This document shows positions 1 to 6,491 of a DNA stretch of 7,855 nt, piece after piece. The translations under genes were made by a program, and so were the position numbers. The first letter of the stretch is position 1. Each line of letters opens with the position of its first letter. Source of the stretch: Pseudomonadota bacterium (GTDB lineage Bacteria; Pseudomonadota; Alphaproteobacteria; Sphingomonadales; Sphingomonadaceae); assembly GCA_947474905.1 (NCBI GenBank), contig CANJKQ010000030.1, positions 1 through 7,855 of the forward strand, read 5' to 3'. The notes beneath the pieces were generated by a model. The model was not told where the DNA came from. It was given only the letters and a program-made list of their open reading frames with translations, and searched no databases.

Positions 1-923
1 GGCAGGCGCTTTTCCTCTGGCCCGCGCGGATCATGGCCGGAAGCGAGCACGTCGATCGTACCGTCCGCCAATGCCGCCAGCGCGGCCTGCCGATCCGATT
101 CCGCCCGCAGCGGCGGGGAAAGATGGGCGAAGGTGCGAAAATCGGTCATCGCAATGTCGGACAGCAGCAAATGGGCCGGCGTAATGCCGCACGTCACCGC
201 CACGCCGCGTCGCCTGGCGGCGCGGATCAGGTCGAAACCGGCAGCGGTCGTCACTTGCCGCAAATGCAGCCGCGCGGCCGTTTCCTCAGCCAGCATCAGA
301 TCGCGGGCAATCGCCAGCGCCTCGGCAAGGGCAGGGGCGGCCGCCAGGCCCAGCCGGGTCGCGGTCTCGCCCGCCGTGGCCACCGCGCCCGCTGCCAGGC
401 CGCCATCTTCGGCGTGCGCGATGACCGCCTGGTCCAGGTCACGCGCATAAGCGAGCACTTTGCGCATCACGCCTGAATCGGCGATCCACCCTCGTCCGGT
501 GCCGACGGCGCGCGCGCCCGCCTGCCTGTTGATTGCCATTTCGGCCAGATCGATGCCGGCCAGACCCTTGGTCGCGGCGGAAATCGGGTGGATCCACAAG
601 CGCGGGCGACCGATCAGCGCGGACCGCTGGACAATGCCGGGATCGTCGAGCACCGGCGATTGATCGGGCATCAACCCCACCCGGACAATCCCGCCCGCGT
701 GGCATGCCGCGACGTCGATCGCGAAAACGCCGAGGTCGATGATCGCGGGGGCGAGCGTCATGCCGTTCAGGTCGATCGTCTCGACATCTGCGGGCACATC
801 GATTGTGCCAACTGCGGCGATCGCGCCATCCCTGACCAACAGGCTGCCGGGGCGGACCTGATCGGGCAGGACCAGCCGCGCGTTGAGAAAGGCCAGCGGG
901 GGCGGGGGCAGCTTGATCGTCAT
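1..923 (-). CDS. pyrC: Dihydroorotase-like protein, probably non-catalytic (PyrC'/PyrX type), partial
   Basis: This is an amidohydrolase-fold homologue of class I dihydroorotase. The first 307 codons are visible; the 3' end lies beyond the left edge. I translated it by hand. Dihydroorotase-like stretches occur in order: an N-terminal beta domain (residues 10-55), [12 protein letters not shown] (112-123), [15 protein letters not shown] (148-162), HAEDGGLA (170-177), [14 protein letters not shown] (208-221), [18 protein letters not shown] (268-285) and [13 protein letters not shown] (287-299). The usual DxHxHxR metal site reads DLGVFAI (63-69), so both histidines and the arginine are gone, and about 12 residues after it are missing. 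The usual TDHAPH is SGHDPR (295-300), and the HVSTAGS histidine is Gln223. It starts in an ATGA overlap with pyrB. Inactive dihydroorotases next to pyrB are known (Pseudomonas PyrC'), where they support transcarbamoylase assembly. I infer the same role here; a separate active pyrC should exist elsewhere. Confidence 0.88.
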   Translation of the reverse strand, partial: MTIKLPPPPLAFLNARLVLPDQVRPGSLLVRDGAIAAVGTIDVPADVETIDLNGMTLAPAIIDLGVFAIDVAACHAGGIVRVGLMPDQSPVLDDPGIVQRSALIGRPRLWIHPISAATKGLAGIDLAEMAINRQAGARAVGTGRGWIADSGVMRKVLAYARDLDQAVIAHAEDGGLAAGAVATAGETATRLGLAAAPALAEALAIARDLMLAEETAARLHLRQVTTAAGFDLIRAARRRGVAVTCGITPAHLLLSDIAMTDFRTFAHLSPPLRAESDRQAALAALADGTIDVLASGHDPRGPEEKRL

Positions 924-1909
924 GCCCAACCCTCCACCCCGCGCGCGCGCCGGGTCAGCACGTCAAGGCACGCCATCCGCACCGCGACGCCCATTTCAAC
1001 CTGCTCGGTAATCGCCGAGCGTTCGGGGTGATCGGCGACAGACGAGCTGATCTCCACGCCCCGGTTCATCGGGCCGGGATGCATGACGAGCGCGTCGGGC
1101 TTGGCGCGTGCCAGCCGCTCGCTGTTAAGGCCATAGCGGAGATGGAATTCGCGCGAAGACGGGACAAAGCCACCCGCCATCCGTTCGTTCTGCAGGCGGA
1201 GCATCATCACGACGTCGGCGCCTTCCAACGCCGCGTCGAAATCGGTGAAGGGGGTAACGCCCATCCGCTCGACCGCCGCCGGCATCAGCGTCGATGGCGC
1301 GCAAACCCGGACGTCAGCCGCCAGCGCGGTCAATGCCAGCATGTTCGATCGTGCGACGCGGCTGTGCAGGATGTCGCCGCAGATCACGACCCGCTGCCCG
1401 GCAATCGTCCCCCGCCGCCGCCTGATGGTCAGCGCATCGAGCAGCGCCTGGGTCGGGTGTTCATGCCAGCCATCGCCGGCATTGAGCACCGGGCAATCGA
1501 CCTTGCCCGCGATCAACTGCACCGCGCCCGAGCTCATATGGCGGATGACAATGACATCGGCGCGCATCGCGTTCAGCGTCACCGCCGTGTCGATCAGTGT
1601 TTCGCCCTTTTTTACGGAGCTTTGCGCGGCGTGCATGTTGACAACATCCGCCCCCAATCGCTTGCCGGCGATCTCAAAGCTGAGCAGCGTCCGCGTCGAG
1701 TTTTCGAAAAAGGCGTTGATCTGGGTGAGGCCATCCAGCCGCCGGTCGCTTTTGGCGTGAGCGCGATTGGCGCCGATCCATTGTTCCGCCTCATCGAGCA
1801 GAAACAGAATTTCGTGGGGTTGCAGCCCCGCAATGCCCGTCAAATGCTTGTGCGGAAAGACGGCACCGCCCGGTATCAGGGTGGCGGGACGATGATCGGC
1901 GCTCGACAT
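920..1909 (-). CDS. pyrB: Aspartate carbamoyltransferase catalytic subunit
   Basis: PyrB catalyses the first committed step of pyrimidine synthesis: carbamoyl phosphate + L-aspartate to N-carbamoyl-L-aspartate, in the cytoplasm. The protein has 329 residues, slightly longer than the usual ~310 because of an N-terminal extension of the kind seen in transcarbamoylases that associate with a dihydroorotase-like partner. All family motifs are present: FENSTRT (68-74) and HPTQ (151-154) for carbamoyl phosphate, SSVKKGET (97-104) including the 80s-loop lysine, RHMSSGA (123-129), GDILHSR (178-184), MLRLQNER (236-243) and [12 protein letters not shown] (276-287). The ATG at 1909 is the first possible start and places [10 protein letters not shown] correctly near the N-terminus; no strong Shine-Dalgarno sequence is visible before it. 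The stop overlaps the start of the dihydroorotase-like gene by 4 nt, so the two are probably translationally coupled and their products form one complex. No pyrI-like regulatory gene is seen. Confidence 0.97.
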   Translation of the reverse strand: MSSADHRPATLIPGGAVFPHKHLTGIAGLQPHEILFLLDEAEQWIGANRAHAKSDRRLDGLTQINAFFENSTRTLLSFEIAGKRLGADVVNMHAAQSSVKKGETLIDTAVTLNAMRADVIVIRHMSSGAVQLIAGKVDCPVLNAGDGWHEHPTQALLDALTIRRRRGTIAGQRVVICGDILHSRVARSNMLALTALAADVRVCAPSTLMPAAVERMGVTPFTDFDAALEGADVVMMLRLQNERMAGGFVPSSREFHLRYGLNSERLARAKPDALVMHPGPMNRGVEISSSVADHPERSAITEQVEMGVAVRMACLDVLTRRARGVEGWA

Positions 1910-1976
1910 TAAAGCCAGCGCCTAGCCCCGGTCCCCGGCCGATGCAAGGCCGGTGCCAGTAACGCCGTGATAATAC

Positions 1977-1996
1977 TTAGCGCCTATCGTCGCTAA
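1977..1996. promoter_or_regulatory. 6-bp dyad in the pyrB / hemerythrin divergent spacer (candidate operator)
   Basis: TTAGCG and CGCTAA form a perfect 6-bp inverted repeat with an 8-nt spacer, 43 nt before the hemerythrin-like start codon and 68 nt from the pyrB start. It sits in the more AT-rich part of the 129-bp divergent spacer, next to TAATAC at 1971-1976. It could be an operator or a small 5'-UTR hairpin. I recognise no regulator for it and no convincing -35/-10 pair, so this is only a candidate. Confidence 0.3.
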
Positions 1997-2038
1997 TGTT
2001 GCACTCTGACGGCAGGGGGTGGCGAGGGGTTGGCGTAA

Positions 2039-2470
2039 ATGATTGATTCGGAACTATTGTCGGCAGAGCATGCCCAGATCGACGCGATCGCGGTCGAGCT
2101 GCTCGCCATCATCGCGGGCAGCGACGCTCCCGGCGAAAAGCTGGCGTCGTTGCGCTGGCGGCTCAATCGACATTTGCTGGTCCACCTCGCCAGGGAAGAC
2201 AGTCACGTCTATCCCTTGCTGGTGAAAGCCGCCGATATCCGCCTGGCAAGGCTGGCGAGCGCTTTCCAGGCCGAAATGGGCGGGCTGGCGCAGGATTATC
2301 TCGCCTATAACGCGCAATGGGATGCCGCTGCGGTCGCGAAGGACTGGCCCGGCTTTTGCGCAGCGACGCGCCACATCATGAATGCGCTGCGCCGTCGTAT
2401 CCGGCGGGAAGAGCGCGACCTATACCCAATGATCGCCACCGCGCCCGATCAGCTCGCCGCCAACGGCTAG
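2039..2470 (+). CDS. Hemerythrin-like (HHE domain) protein
   Basis: A 143-residue, mostly helical protein resembling the hemerythrin/HHE cation-binding family, whose members hold a di-iron site in a four-helix bundle and act in oxygen, NO or oxidative-stress responses. Visible candidate ligands are His11 (SAEHAQID), His45 and His49 with Glu53 and His56 ([16 protein letters not shown], 44-59), then His112 (ATRHIMNAL). The second half ends [13 protein letters not shown] (118-130), which lines up with the first [11 protein letters not shown], but Arg120 stands where the first copy has His49, so a metal ligand may be missing. The ATG at 2039 is preceded by a GAGGGG Shine-Dalgarno at 2024-2029. 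There is no signal peptide, so it is cytoplasmic. It is monocistronic in the window, divergent from pyrB, and its stop overlaps the ruvX stop. The family call is fairly secure; the physiological role is unknown. Confidence 0.8.
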   Translation: MIDSELLSAEHAQIDAIAVELLAIIAGSDAPGEKLASLRWRLNRHLLVHLAREDSHVYPLLVKAADIRLARLASAFQAEMGGLAQDYLAYNAQWDAAAVAKDWPGFCAATRHIMNALRRRIRREERDLYPMIATAPDQLAANG

Positions 2471-2925
2471 GCGACCAGCGCATCGATGGCGGCTTGCAGG
2501 ATGTGCGCGGCCGCAAGCGAATCGATCCGTTCGGCGCGTTTGGCGCGGCTCAAATCCTGCTCGATCATCACCCGCTCCACCGCCACGGTCGACCAGCGCT
2601 CGTCCCAGAGCAGGATGGGGAGGGCCAGATCGGCGAGGTTGCGGGCAAAGGCACGCGTCGACTGCGTGCGCGGACTGTCGGTCCCGTCCATGTTGAGCGG
2701 CAGGCCGATGACGATGCCCGCCACTGCCTGGGTCGCGATAAGATCGACCAGCGCTGCCTTATCGGCGGTGAATTTGCTGCGGCGGATGAGCGGCGCGGGA
2801 CTGGCAAAGCGCCATTCGGCGTCGCACAGCGCCGTGCCGATCGTCTTGGTGCCGACATCCAGCCCGATCAGCCGTCCGCCATGGGGCAGCCATTGCCGAA
2901 ACGCGTCGCGTTCGGTGGTGATCAT
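2467..2925 (-). CDS. ruvX: RuvX/YqgF family RNase H-like nuclease (putative Holliday junction resolvase, pre-16S rRNA processing)
   Basis: A 152-residue cytoplasmic protein of the YqgF/RuvX family, near the usual 135-155 residues. The RNase H-fold signatures are all present: [13 protein letters not shown] (21-33) with acidic Asp23, [11 protein letters not shown] (72-82), [12 protein letters not shown] (107-118) with Glu109, and [11 protein letters not shown] (134-144) with Asp135; these three acids are the expected metal ligands. Family members have been linked to Holliday-junction cleavage and, in E. coli, to 5' end maturation of 16S rRNA; the sequence does not tell which applies. The ATG at 2925 overlaps the stop of the upstream DUF3089 gene as ATGA, so translation is probably coupled. 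At its 3' end it converges on the hemerythrin-like gene, with both stops in one CTAG. Confidence 0.95.
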   Translation of the reverse strand: MITTERDAFRQWLPHGGRLIGLDVGTKTIGTALCDAEWRFASPAPLIRRSKFTADKAALVDLIATQAVAGIVIGLPLNMDGTDSPRTQSTRAFARNLADLALPILLWDERWSTVAVERVMIEQDLSRAKRAERIDSLAAAHILQAAIDALVA

Positions 2926-4031
2926 CGTGCCCCGAACGCCGCCGCCCGCCGTGCTGCGTCGGCGCGGACATTGCCCCAGAACAGGCTGTAATCGAACACG
3001 TGATAATTGTTGCCGGGCAGGACGAAGCTGTTGATCCCTTCGGGTGTGCCGCCGATCAGCAGGAAATTATGATCACAGCGCGCGGGCACCCCACCGGCGA
3101 TCAGCGTGGCGCTGTGGAGGTCGGCCGAAGGCACCAGCGTGCCGAGATTGGCCGATGCCGGTGCCTTGCTGTCGGGGGTGCCGGTCAGCGGATTGGTGCA
3201 GATCATCGGCGTGCGCGCGCGCGGCTGGCCGTTGAACCCGATCGTCGCATCATAGACGTCGGTGATCATGCTGGGGTCGGCGGGTTCGGCAAAGCTCTGC
3301 CACGACAGGATGCAGCCGGTCTGCGTCGGGCCGCGGCATTCGGGCAGGCCCATCATCGGCAGATCGGTGGCGCGCGAAATCGGCCAGCCGACAATATAGG
3401 CCGCGACGATCCGCCGGGCGAGGGCACTGCCCGCGACGCGCTCCTTCAACAGCCGCGCGAGATGCAGCGATCCCTGACTGTGCCCGACCAGCATGATCGG
3501 GCGGCTGGGGCCGATTTCGCGCAGGAACTCGTCAAATGCTGCCGATACGTCGCGATAGGCAAGGTCGAAGGCCTGTTGCGCGGCGGCTTGGTTGGTCAGG
3601 AACGCGCCGAACGTCGCCTGGCGATAGCGTGGCGCCCAAATCTCGCCGGTCGCATTGAAGGCGGTAACCTGTGCTTTCAGGAATAATTCCGCCCTTGCAT
3701 CGGCATCAGCATCAAGCAGGGGGGCATTCCAGGCACCCCGATTGAAATAGGAAGTCGGGTGGACATAAAAAATCGCGACATCGGCTTTTGCCCGCGCCGG
3801 GGTTGCGCCGACGGGCGTCCATAGGGCGGCGTTGCCGGGGATATCGGGTCGAGCGATCCACGAGGCCTTGTCGCGATAGCGGTCGGCAGCAAGTGGCGGC
3901 TGCGCGTCAAACGCAACGCCCGGAACCAGGGCGGCGCGCATCATCTGCACCCCGAACAGGCGAAAAGCGAGCAGGCCCGATAGTCCAAGCACGATAAGGA
4001 TCGCCACCAGATAGAGGAATTTACGCGCCAC
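2922..4031 (-). CDS. DUF3089 alpha/beta-hydrolase-like protein, membrane-anchored
   Basis: A 369-residue protein from a GTG start at 4031. I prefer this start over an in-frame ATG at 4109 because GGGAG stands about 8 nt before the GTG, and because it puts a short basic end (VARKF) directly before one hydrophobic segment (residues ~5-23), a typical signal anchor. The rest should lie outside the cytoplasmic membrane. Features resemble the DUF3089 family: [10 protein letters not shown] (88-97), [19 protein letters not shown] (124-142), the nucleophile elbow GHSQGS (183-188, Ser185), a Cys-containing segment ([16 protein letters not shown], 229-244) and [10 protein letters not shown] (343-352), whose His344 is a plausible catalytic histidine. 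It is probably a serine esterase or lipase-like hydrolase; the substrate is unknown. It is first in a two-gene unit with ruvX (ATGA overlap), divergent from gatC. Confidence 0.88.
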   Translation of the reverse strand: MARKFLYLVAILIVLGLSGLLAFRLFGVQMMRAALVPGVAFDAQPPLAADRYRDKASWIARPDIPGNAALWTPVGATPARAKADVAIFYVHPTSYFNRGAWNAPLLDADADARAELFLKAQVTAFNATGEIWAPRYRQATFGAFLTNQAAAQQAFDLAYRDVSAAFDEFLREIGPSRPIMLVGHSQGSLHLARLLKERVAGSALARRIVAAYIVGWPISRATDLPMMGLPECRGPTQTGCILSWQSFAEPADPSMITDVYDATIGFNGQPRARTPMICTNPLTGTPDSKAPASANLGTLVPSADLHSATLIAGGVPARCDHNFLLIGGTPEGINSFVLPGNNYHVFDYSLFWGNVRADAARRAAAFGAR

Positions 4032-4184
4032 CCGGCACTCTCCCGCATTGGCTTTTGTCGTTGCAAACCGAAGCGCGTCGGCGGCCGAGGCGGTTCCCTG
4101 CCCGATCATGCTGCCGGTGGCAACGGCGACATTGCCTGTCTTACCCGTTGCGCCATTGCCCTGCCCGGTGCTAGCCGCGCCGCC
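4032..4184. promoter_or_regulatory. Divergent spacer DUF3089 / gatC, presumed to carry both promoters
   Basis: This 153-bp gene-free stretch must carry the promoters for both the DUF3089–ruvX unit and the gatC cluster. The only clear element is a Shine-Dalgarno for the DUF3089 gene (minus strand, about 4039-4045). On the gatC side no Shine-Dalgarno is visible: the 15 nt before the ATG are nearly all C and G with no GGAG. A weak TTGCGC (4148-4153) – 17 nt – CTAGCC (4171-4176) pair would place the transcript start at or next to the gatC ATG, which would fit a leaderless message, but the match is poor. Confidence 0.3.
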
Positions 4185-4472
4185 ATGTCAGTCGATATTC
4201 CCACCGTCAAAAAAATCGCGAGCCTGGCCCGCATCGCGATCAGCGATGACGATGCCGCCCGCATCGCGCCCGAGCTTGACAACATCATGGGCTGGATCGA
4301 GCAATTGGGCGAAGTCGATACGGCGGGCGTCGCGCCGATGACGGCGGTGATCCCCAATCATCTGCGGTTGCGCGACGATGTCGTAACCGATGGCGGCATC
4401 CGCGACGCGGTTCTGGCCAATGCGCCGCAGGGGGAGCATGGCTTTTTCACCGTGCCCAAGGTGATCGAATGA
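4185..4472 (+). CDS. gatC: Asp-tRNA(Asn)/Glu-tRNA(Gln) amidotransferase subunit C
   Basis: GatC is the small subunit that wraps around and stabilises GatA and GatB in the GatCAB amidotransferase, which converts misacylated Glu-tRNA(Gln) or Asp-tRNA(Asn) to the amidated forms in the cytoplasm. The 95 residues match the usual length. Family traits are [16 protein letters not shown] (8-23), [16 protein letters not shown] (31-46), the conserved GVAPM (48-52), LRDDVVTDG (62-70), and the closing FFTVPKVIE (87-95). It is first in the cluster. The start is fixed by similarity, because no Shine-Dalgarno sequence precedes it. A 106-bp spacer carrying a double-hairpin repeat separates it from gatA. Confidence 0.96.
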   Translation: MSVDIPTVKKIASLARIAISDDDAARIAPELDNIMGWIEQLGEVDTAGVAPMTAVIPNHLRLRDDVVTDGGIRDAVLANAPQGEHGFFTVPKVIE

Positions 4473-4489
4473 TATCGGTTCTCGCAAAC

Positions 4490-4563
4490 GTCATGCCAGC
4501 GCATGCTGGCATCGCTGGCCCCATGGCATTTTCCGTTGCGACCCCAGCTTTCGCTGGGGTGAC
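4490..4563. repeat. REP-like double-hairpin element between gatC and gatA
   Basis: Two hairpins, each with an 8-bp perfect stem and 4-nt loop: ATGCCAGC-GCAT-GCTGGCAT (4493-4512) and ACCCCAGC-TTTC-GCTGGGGT (4541-4560), 28 nt apart. Both stems share a CCAGC/GCTGG core. The element starts GTCA and ends TGAC, so its outer ends are also an imperfect inverted repeat (GTCATGCCAGCG against CGCTGGGGTGAC), as in paired REP elements. Translated on the minus strand it gives the VTPAKAGV ... MPACAGMT signature typical of this repeat class in proteobacterial genomes. It ends directly before the gatA Shine-Dalgarno. There is no T-run, so it is not a classical terminator. Confidence 0.8.
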
Positions 4564-4578
4564 GGGGAGGGCGACTGC

Positions 4579-6063
4579 ATGACCGACCTTACCGATCTTG
4601 GCGTCGCGGCGATCCGCGACGGGGTGCGTGACGGCGCCTTCTCGGCGGTTGAGGTGGCGGAGGCGTTTTCGGCCAAGGTCGCGGCCGCCAAGCTGCTCAA
4701 CGCCTTCATCGTTGAAACGCCTGACCATGCGCTCGCTGCCGCCAAGGCCGCCGACGCCGCCCGGGCGGCGGGCGCGGCGCTGGCCCCGCTGGCGGGCGTG
4801 CCCATTGGCATGAAGGATTTGTTCTGCACCAAAGGCGTGCAGACGACGGCAGCCAGCCACATTCTGGAAGGCTTCACCCCGGTTTACGAATCGACCGTAT
4901 CGCAAAAATTATGGGACGCGGGCGCGGGCATGTTGGGCAAGCTCAACATGGATCAGTTCGCGATGGGTTCGTCCAACGAGACGAGTTATTTCGGCAATGT
5001 CATCTCGCCCTGGCGGCGCAACGACGGCGGCAATGCTCCCCTGGCGCCCGGCGGATCGTCGGGCGGGTCGTCGGCGGCGGTAGCGGCGCGGCTGTGCCCC
5101 GGCGCGACGGGCACCGATACCGGCGGGTCGATCCGTCAGCCTGCGGCCTTTACCGGCATCAGCGGCATCAAGCCGACCTATGGCCGCTGTTCGCGCTGGG
5201 GCATCGTCGCCTTCGCATCCAGCCTCGATCAGGCAGGGCCAATGGCGCGCGATGTCCGTGATTGCGCCATCCTGCTCGAAGCGATGGCGGGCTTTGATCC
5301 CAAGGACGCGACCTCGCTCGACTTGGCCGTGCCGAACTGGGAAGCCGGATTGTCGAGCGATCTCAAGGGCAAGCGCATTGGTATTCCCAAGGAATATCGG
5401 GTGGACGGCATGCCCGCCGAGATTGAGGCCTTGTGGCAGCAGGGCATCGCGTGGGTGAAGGACGCCGGTGCCGAGGTGGTCGAGGTGTCGCTGCCCCACA
5501 CCAAATATGCGCTGCCCGCTTATTACATCATCGCGCCCGCCGAAGCCTCGTCCAATCTCGCCCGCTATGACGGCGTGCGATACGGTCTGCGCGACTTGCC
5601 CGAAGGCGCGAACCTGCAGGACATGTATGCCGCCACTCGCGCGGCGGGTTTCGGGCCCGAGGTGAAGCGCCGTATCATGATCGGCACTTATGTGCTGTCG
5701 GCGGGCTTTTACGACGCCTATTTCACCCAGGCCTCCAAGGTCCGCACGCTGATCGCGCGCGATTTTGAGCAGGCGTGGGAGAAATGCGACCTGTTGCTGA
5801 CCCCGACTGCGCCCAGCGCGGCGTTTGCGCTTGGCGAAAAATCGGCCGATCCCATTGCCATGTATCTCAACGACGTCTTTACCGTGCCGAGTTCGCTGGC
5901 CGGGCTGCCCGCGATGAGCGTACCGGCGGGGCTCGACCCGCAGGGCCTGCCGCTTGGGCTGCAGGTGATCGGCAAGGCGCTCGACGAGCAGGGCGTGCTG
6001 AATGCGGGGCTCGCGATCGAACAGCGCGCGGGCTTCGCGGCCAGGCCGGGGGCGTGGTGGTGA
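4579..6063 (+). CDS. gatA: Asp-tRNA(Asn)/Glu-tRNA(Gln) amidotransferase subunit A
   Basis: GatA is the glutaminase subunit of GatCAB: it releases ammonia from glutamine, which is channelled to GatB for transamidation. The 494 residues are within the family range. The amidase-signature catalytic triad is visible: Lys79 ([14 protein letters not shown], 73-86), cis-Ser160 ([15 protein letters not shown], 156-170) and nucleophile Ser184 ([13 protein letters not shown], 178-190); the 24-residue spacing of the two serines is as expected. [17 protein letters not shown] (123-139) and [15 protein letters not shown] are further family motifs. The ATG at 4579 has a GGGGAGG Shine-Dalgarno 8 nt upstream (4564-4570). 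The C-terminus [15 protein letters not shown] is repeated at 6443-6487 in a fusion remnant. The stop overlaps the GTG of the next gene (GTGA). Confidence 0.97.
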   Translation: MTDLTDLGVAAIRDGVRDGAFSAVEVAEAFSAKVAAAKLLNAFIVETPDHALAAAKAADAARAAGAALAPLAGVPIGMKDLFCTKGVQTTAASHILEGFTPVYESTVSQKLWDAGAGMLGKLNMDQFAMGSSNETSYFGNVISPWRRNDGGNAPLAPGGSSGGSSAAVAARLCPGATGTDTGGSIRQPAAFTGISGIKPTYGRCSRWGIVAFASSLDQAGPMARDVRDCAILLEAMAGFDPKDATSLDLAVPNWEAGLSSDLKGKRIGIPKEYRVDGMPAEIEALWQQGIAWVKDAGAEVVEVSLPHTKYALPAYYIIAPAEASSNLARYDGVRYGLRDLPEGANLQDMYAATRAAGFGPEVKRRIMIGTYVLSAGFYDAYFTQASKVRTLIARDFEQAWEKCDLLLTPTAPSAAFALGEKSADPIAMYLNDVFTVPSSLAGLPAMSVPAGLDPQGLPLGLQVIGKALDEQGVLNAGLAIEQRAGFAARPGAWW

Positions 6064-6064
6064 G
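6013..6064 (+). repeat. Direct repeat copy 1: 3' end of gatA
   Basis: These 52 bases cover the last codons and stop of gatA plus the first bases of the overlapping gene. They match 6440-6491 at 42 of 52 positions without gaps by my count, including a 19-nt identical run starting CGATCGAAC and the terminal TTGGTGGTGAG-like junction (TGGTGGTGAG in both). In both copies a new gene begins with a GTG that overlaps the TGA stop. Confidence 0.85.
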
Positions 6065-6347
6065 TAGCGTCGTTACGGTTACGCCGATTTACGGCTGGGG
6101 CTGGTTTGGACCGGGCGACCCGCCGATCGTTTTGAAGGTACCATCCCCGTTTGAAGCCAAAATTGAGCGGGATGGCGATGATTGGGTGGGGAAAGCTTTG
6201 TCCGGCGAGTTCCGGGGCCTGAAAATCCGCCTTTCAGCGCGAACGCAGCCTTTCACCGGCGATTGCAATCTGGAGTTGTTTGAAGAGGGCTGCGAATTTC
6301 CGCAGGTGGGCTATGCCATGATCCCCCTTGAGGCCGCGAACCTATGA
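6060..6347 (+). CDS. Hypothetical protein, family not recognised (95 aa)
   Basis: I do not recognise this protein. From the GTG at 6060 it has 95 residues; GTG codons at 6054 and 6057 are also possible, but 6060 gives the same GTGA stop/start overlap seen at 6487. It has no signal peptide, membrane span or cysteine-rich motif apart from Cys74 and Cys82. It is rich in aromatic, glycine and short hydrophobic alternations ([13 protein letters not shown], 7-19; [20 protein letters not shown], 21-40), which suggests a small beta-rich fold. By hand count the gene is about 58% GC, seemingly lower than gatA. It overlaps gatA upstream and the GatB/GatA fusion remnant downstream (ATGA), so it is probably translated by coupling from gatA. 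Its place between gatA and a GatB-like start suggests it was formerly directly coupled to a gatB. The coding call rests on the exact overlaps at both ends. Confidence 0.65.
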   Translation: MSSVVTVTPIYGWGWFGPGDPPIVLKVPSPFEAKIERDGDDWVGKALSGEFRGLKIRLSARTQPFTGDCNLELFEEGCEFPQVGYAMIPLEAANL

Positions 6348-6490
6348 ATGGCTTTGTCGTCCACGGCGATACCGGCGAACGGGACGTCGTTGTCGGCCTT
6401 GAGGTCGGCGCCCAGTTCGCCTCGAACACCAAACTATTCTCGATCGAACAGCGCGCGGGGTTCGTCGCGCGGCCGGAGCGTTGGTGGTGA
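6344..6490 (+). pseudogene. In-frame GatB N-terminus / GatA C-terminus fusion remnant (48 aa)
   Basis: A 48-codon frame with an ATG overlapping the upstream stop (ATGA). Codons 1-33 resemble the start of GatB: VVHGDTGERDVVVGLEVGAQ (5-24) followed by FASNTKLFS (25-33), where functional GatB usually has GEWEVVIGLEVHAQV and SNAKLFSG; the conserved His of EVHAQ is Gly22 here. Codons 34-48, IEQRAGFVARPERWW, match the GatA C-terminus ([15 protein letters not shown]) at 12 of 15 positions. The switch falls at CTCG (6439-6442). Neither part could function as GatA or GatB. The order is what one expects at the novel joint of a gatA...gatB' :: 'gatA duplication or recombination. The frame is open and coupled at both ends, so a 48-residue peptide may be made. 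A GGAG (6475-6478) within it serves the next gene. Confidence 0.85.
6359..6373 (+). repeat. gatB-head motif, copy in the remnant
   Basis: The 15 bases GTCCACGGCGATACC (codons VHGDT of the fusion remnant) match ATCCACGGCGACACC at 7841-7855 (codons IHGDT of the gatB-like start) at 13 of 15 positions. The window ends there, so the full extent of this second repeat cannot be measured. Confidence 0.6.
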
Positions 6491-6491
6491 G
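6440..6491 (+). repeat. Direct repeat copy 2: displaced gatA 3' end
   Basis: This is the second copy of the gatA terminal sequence (first copy 6013-6064), 427 bp downstream, with 10 mismatches in 52 and no gaps. Its TGA also overlaps the GTG start of the following gene, here the acyltransferase. The divergence (about 19%) argues against a very recent duplication of the local gatA and favours either an old event or a join of sequences from two lineages. Confidence 0.85.

Noticed and set aside
1028..1912. Long open frame (294 codons) on the plus strand
   Set aside because: It lies antisense to pyrB, which has complete family motifs; long shadow frames are expected in GC-rich DNA. Its translation resembles no protein family I know.
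1935..1953. CCGGCC/GGCCGG hairpin in the pyrB–hemerythrin spacer
   Set aside because: A 6-bp all-GC stem is common by chance at this base composition and has no T-run; not called as a terminator or attenuator.
3000..3686. 228-codon plus-strand open frame
   Set aside because: It is antisense to the DUF3089 gene, which has a recognisable nucleophile elbow and conserved blocks; no motif is seen in the antisense frame.
4032..4109. Upstream ATG (4109) for the DUF3089 gene
   Set aside because: It would add 26 residues before the signal anchor and has no Shine-Dalgarno; the GTG at 4031 has one at proper distance.
4490..4563. Double hairpin read as an intrinsic terminator between gatC and gatA
   Set aside because: There is no T-run after either stem, and the gatA Shine-Dalgarno follows at once; the paired REP-like layout explains it better.
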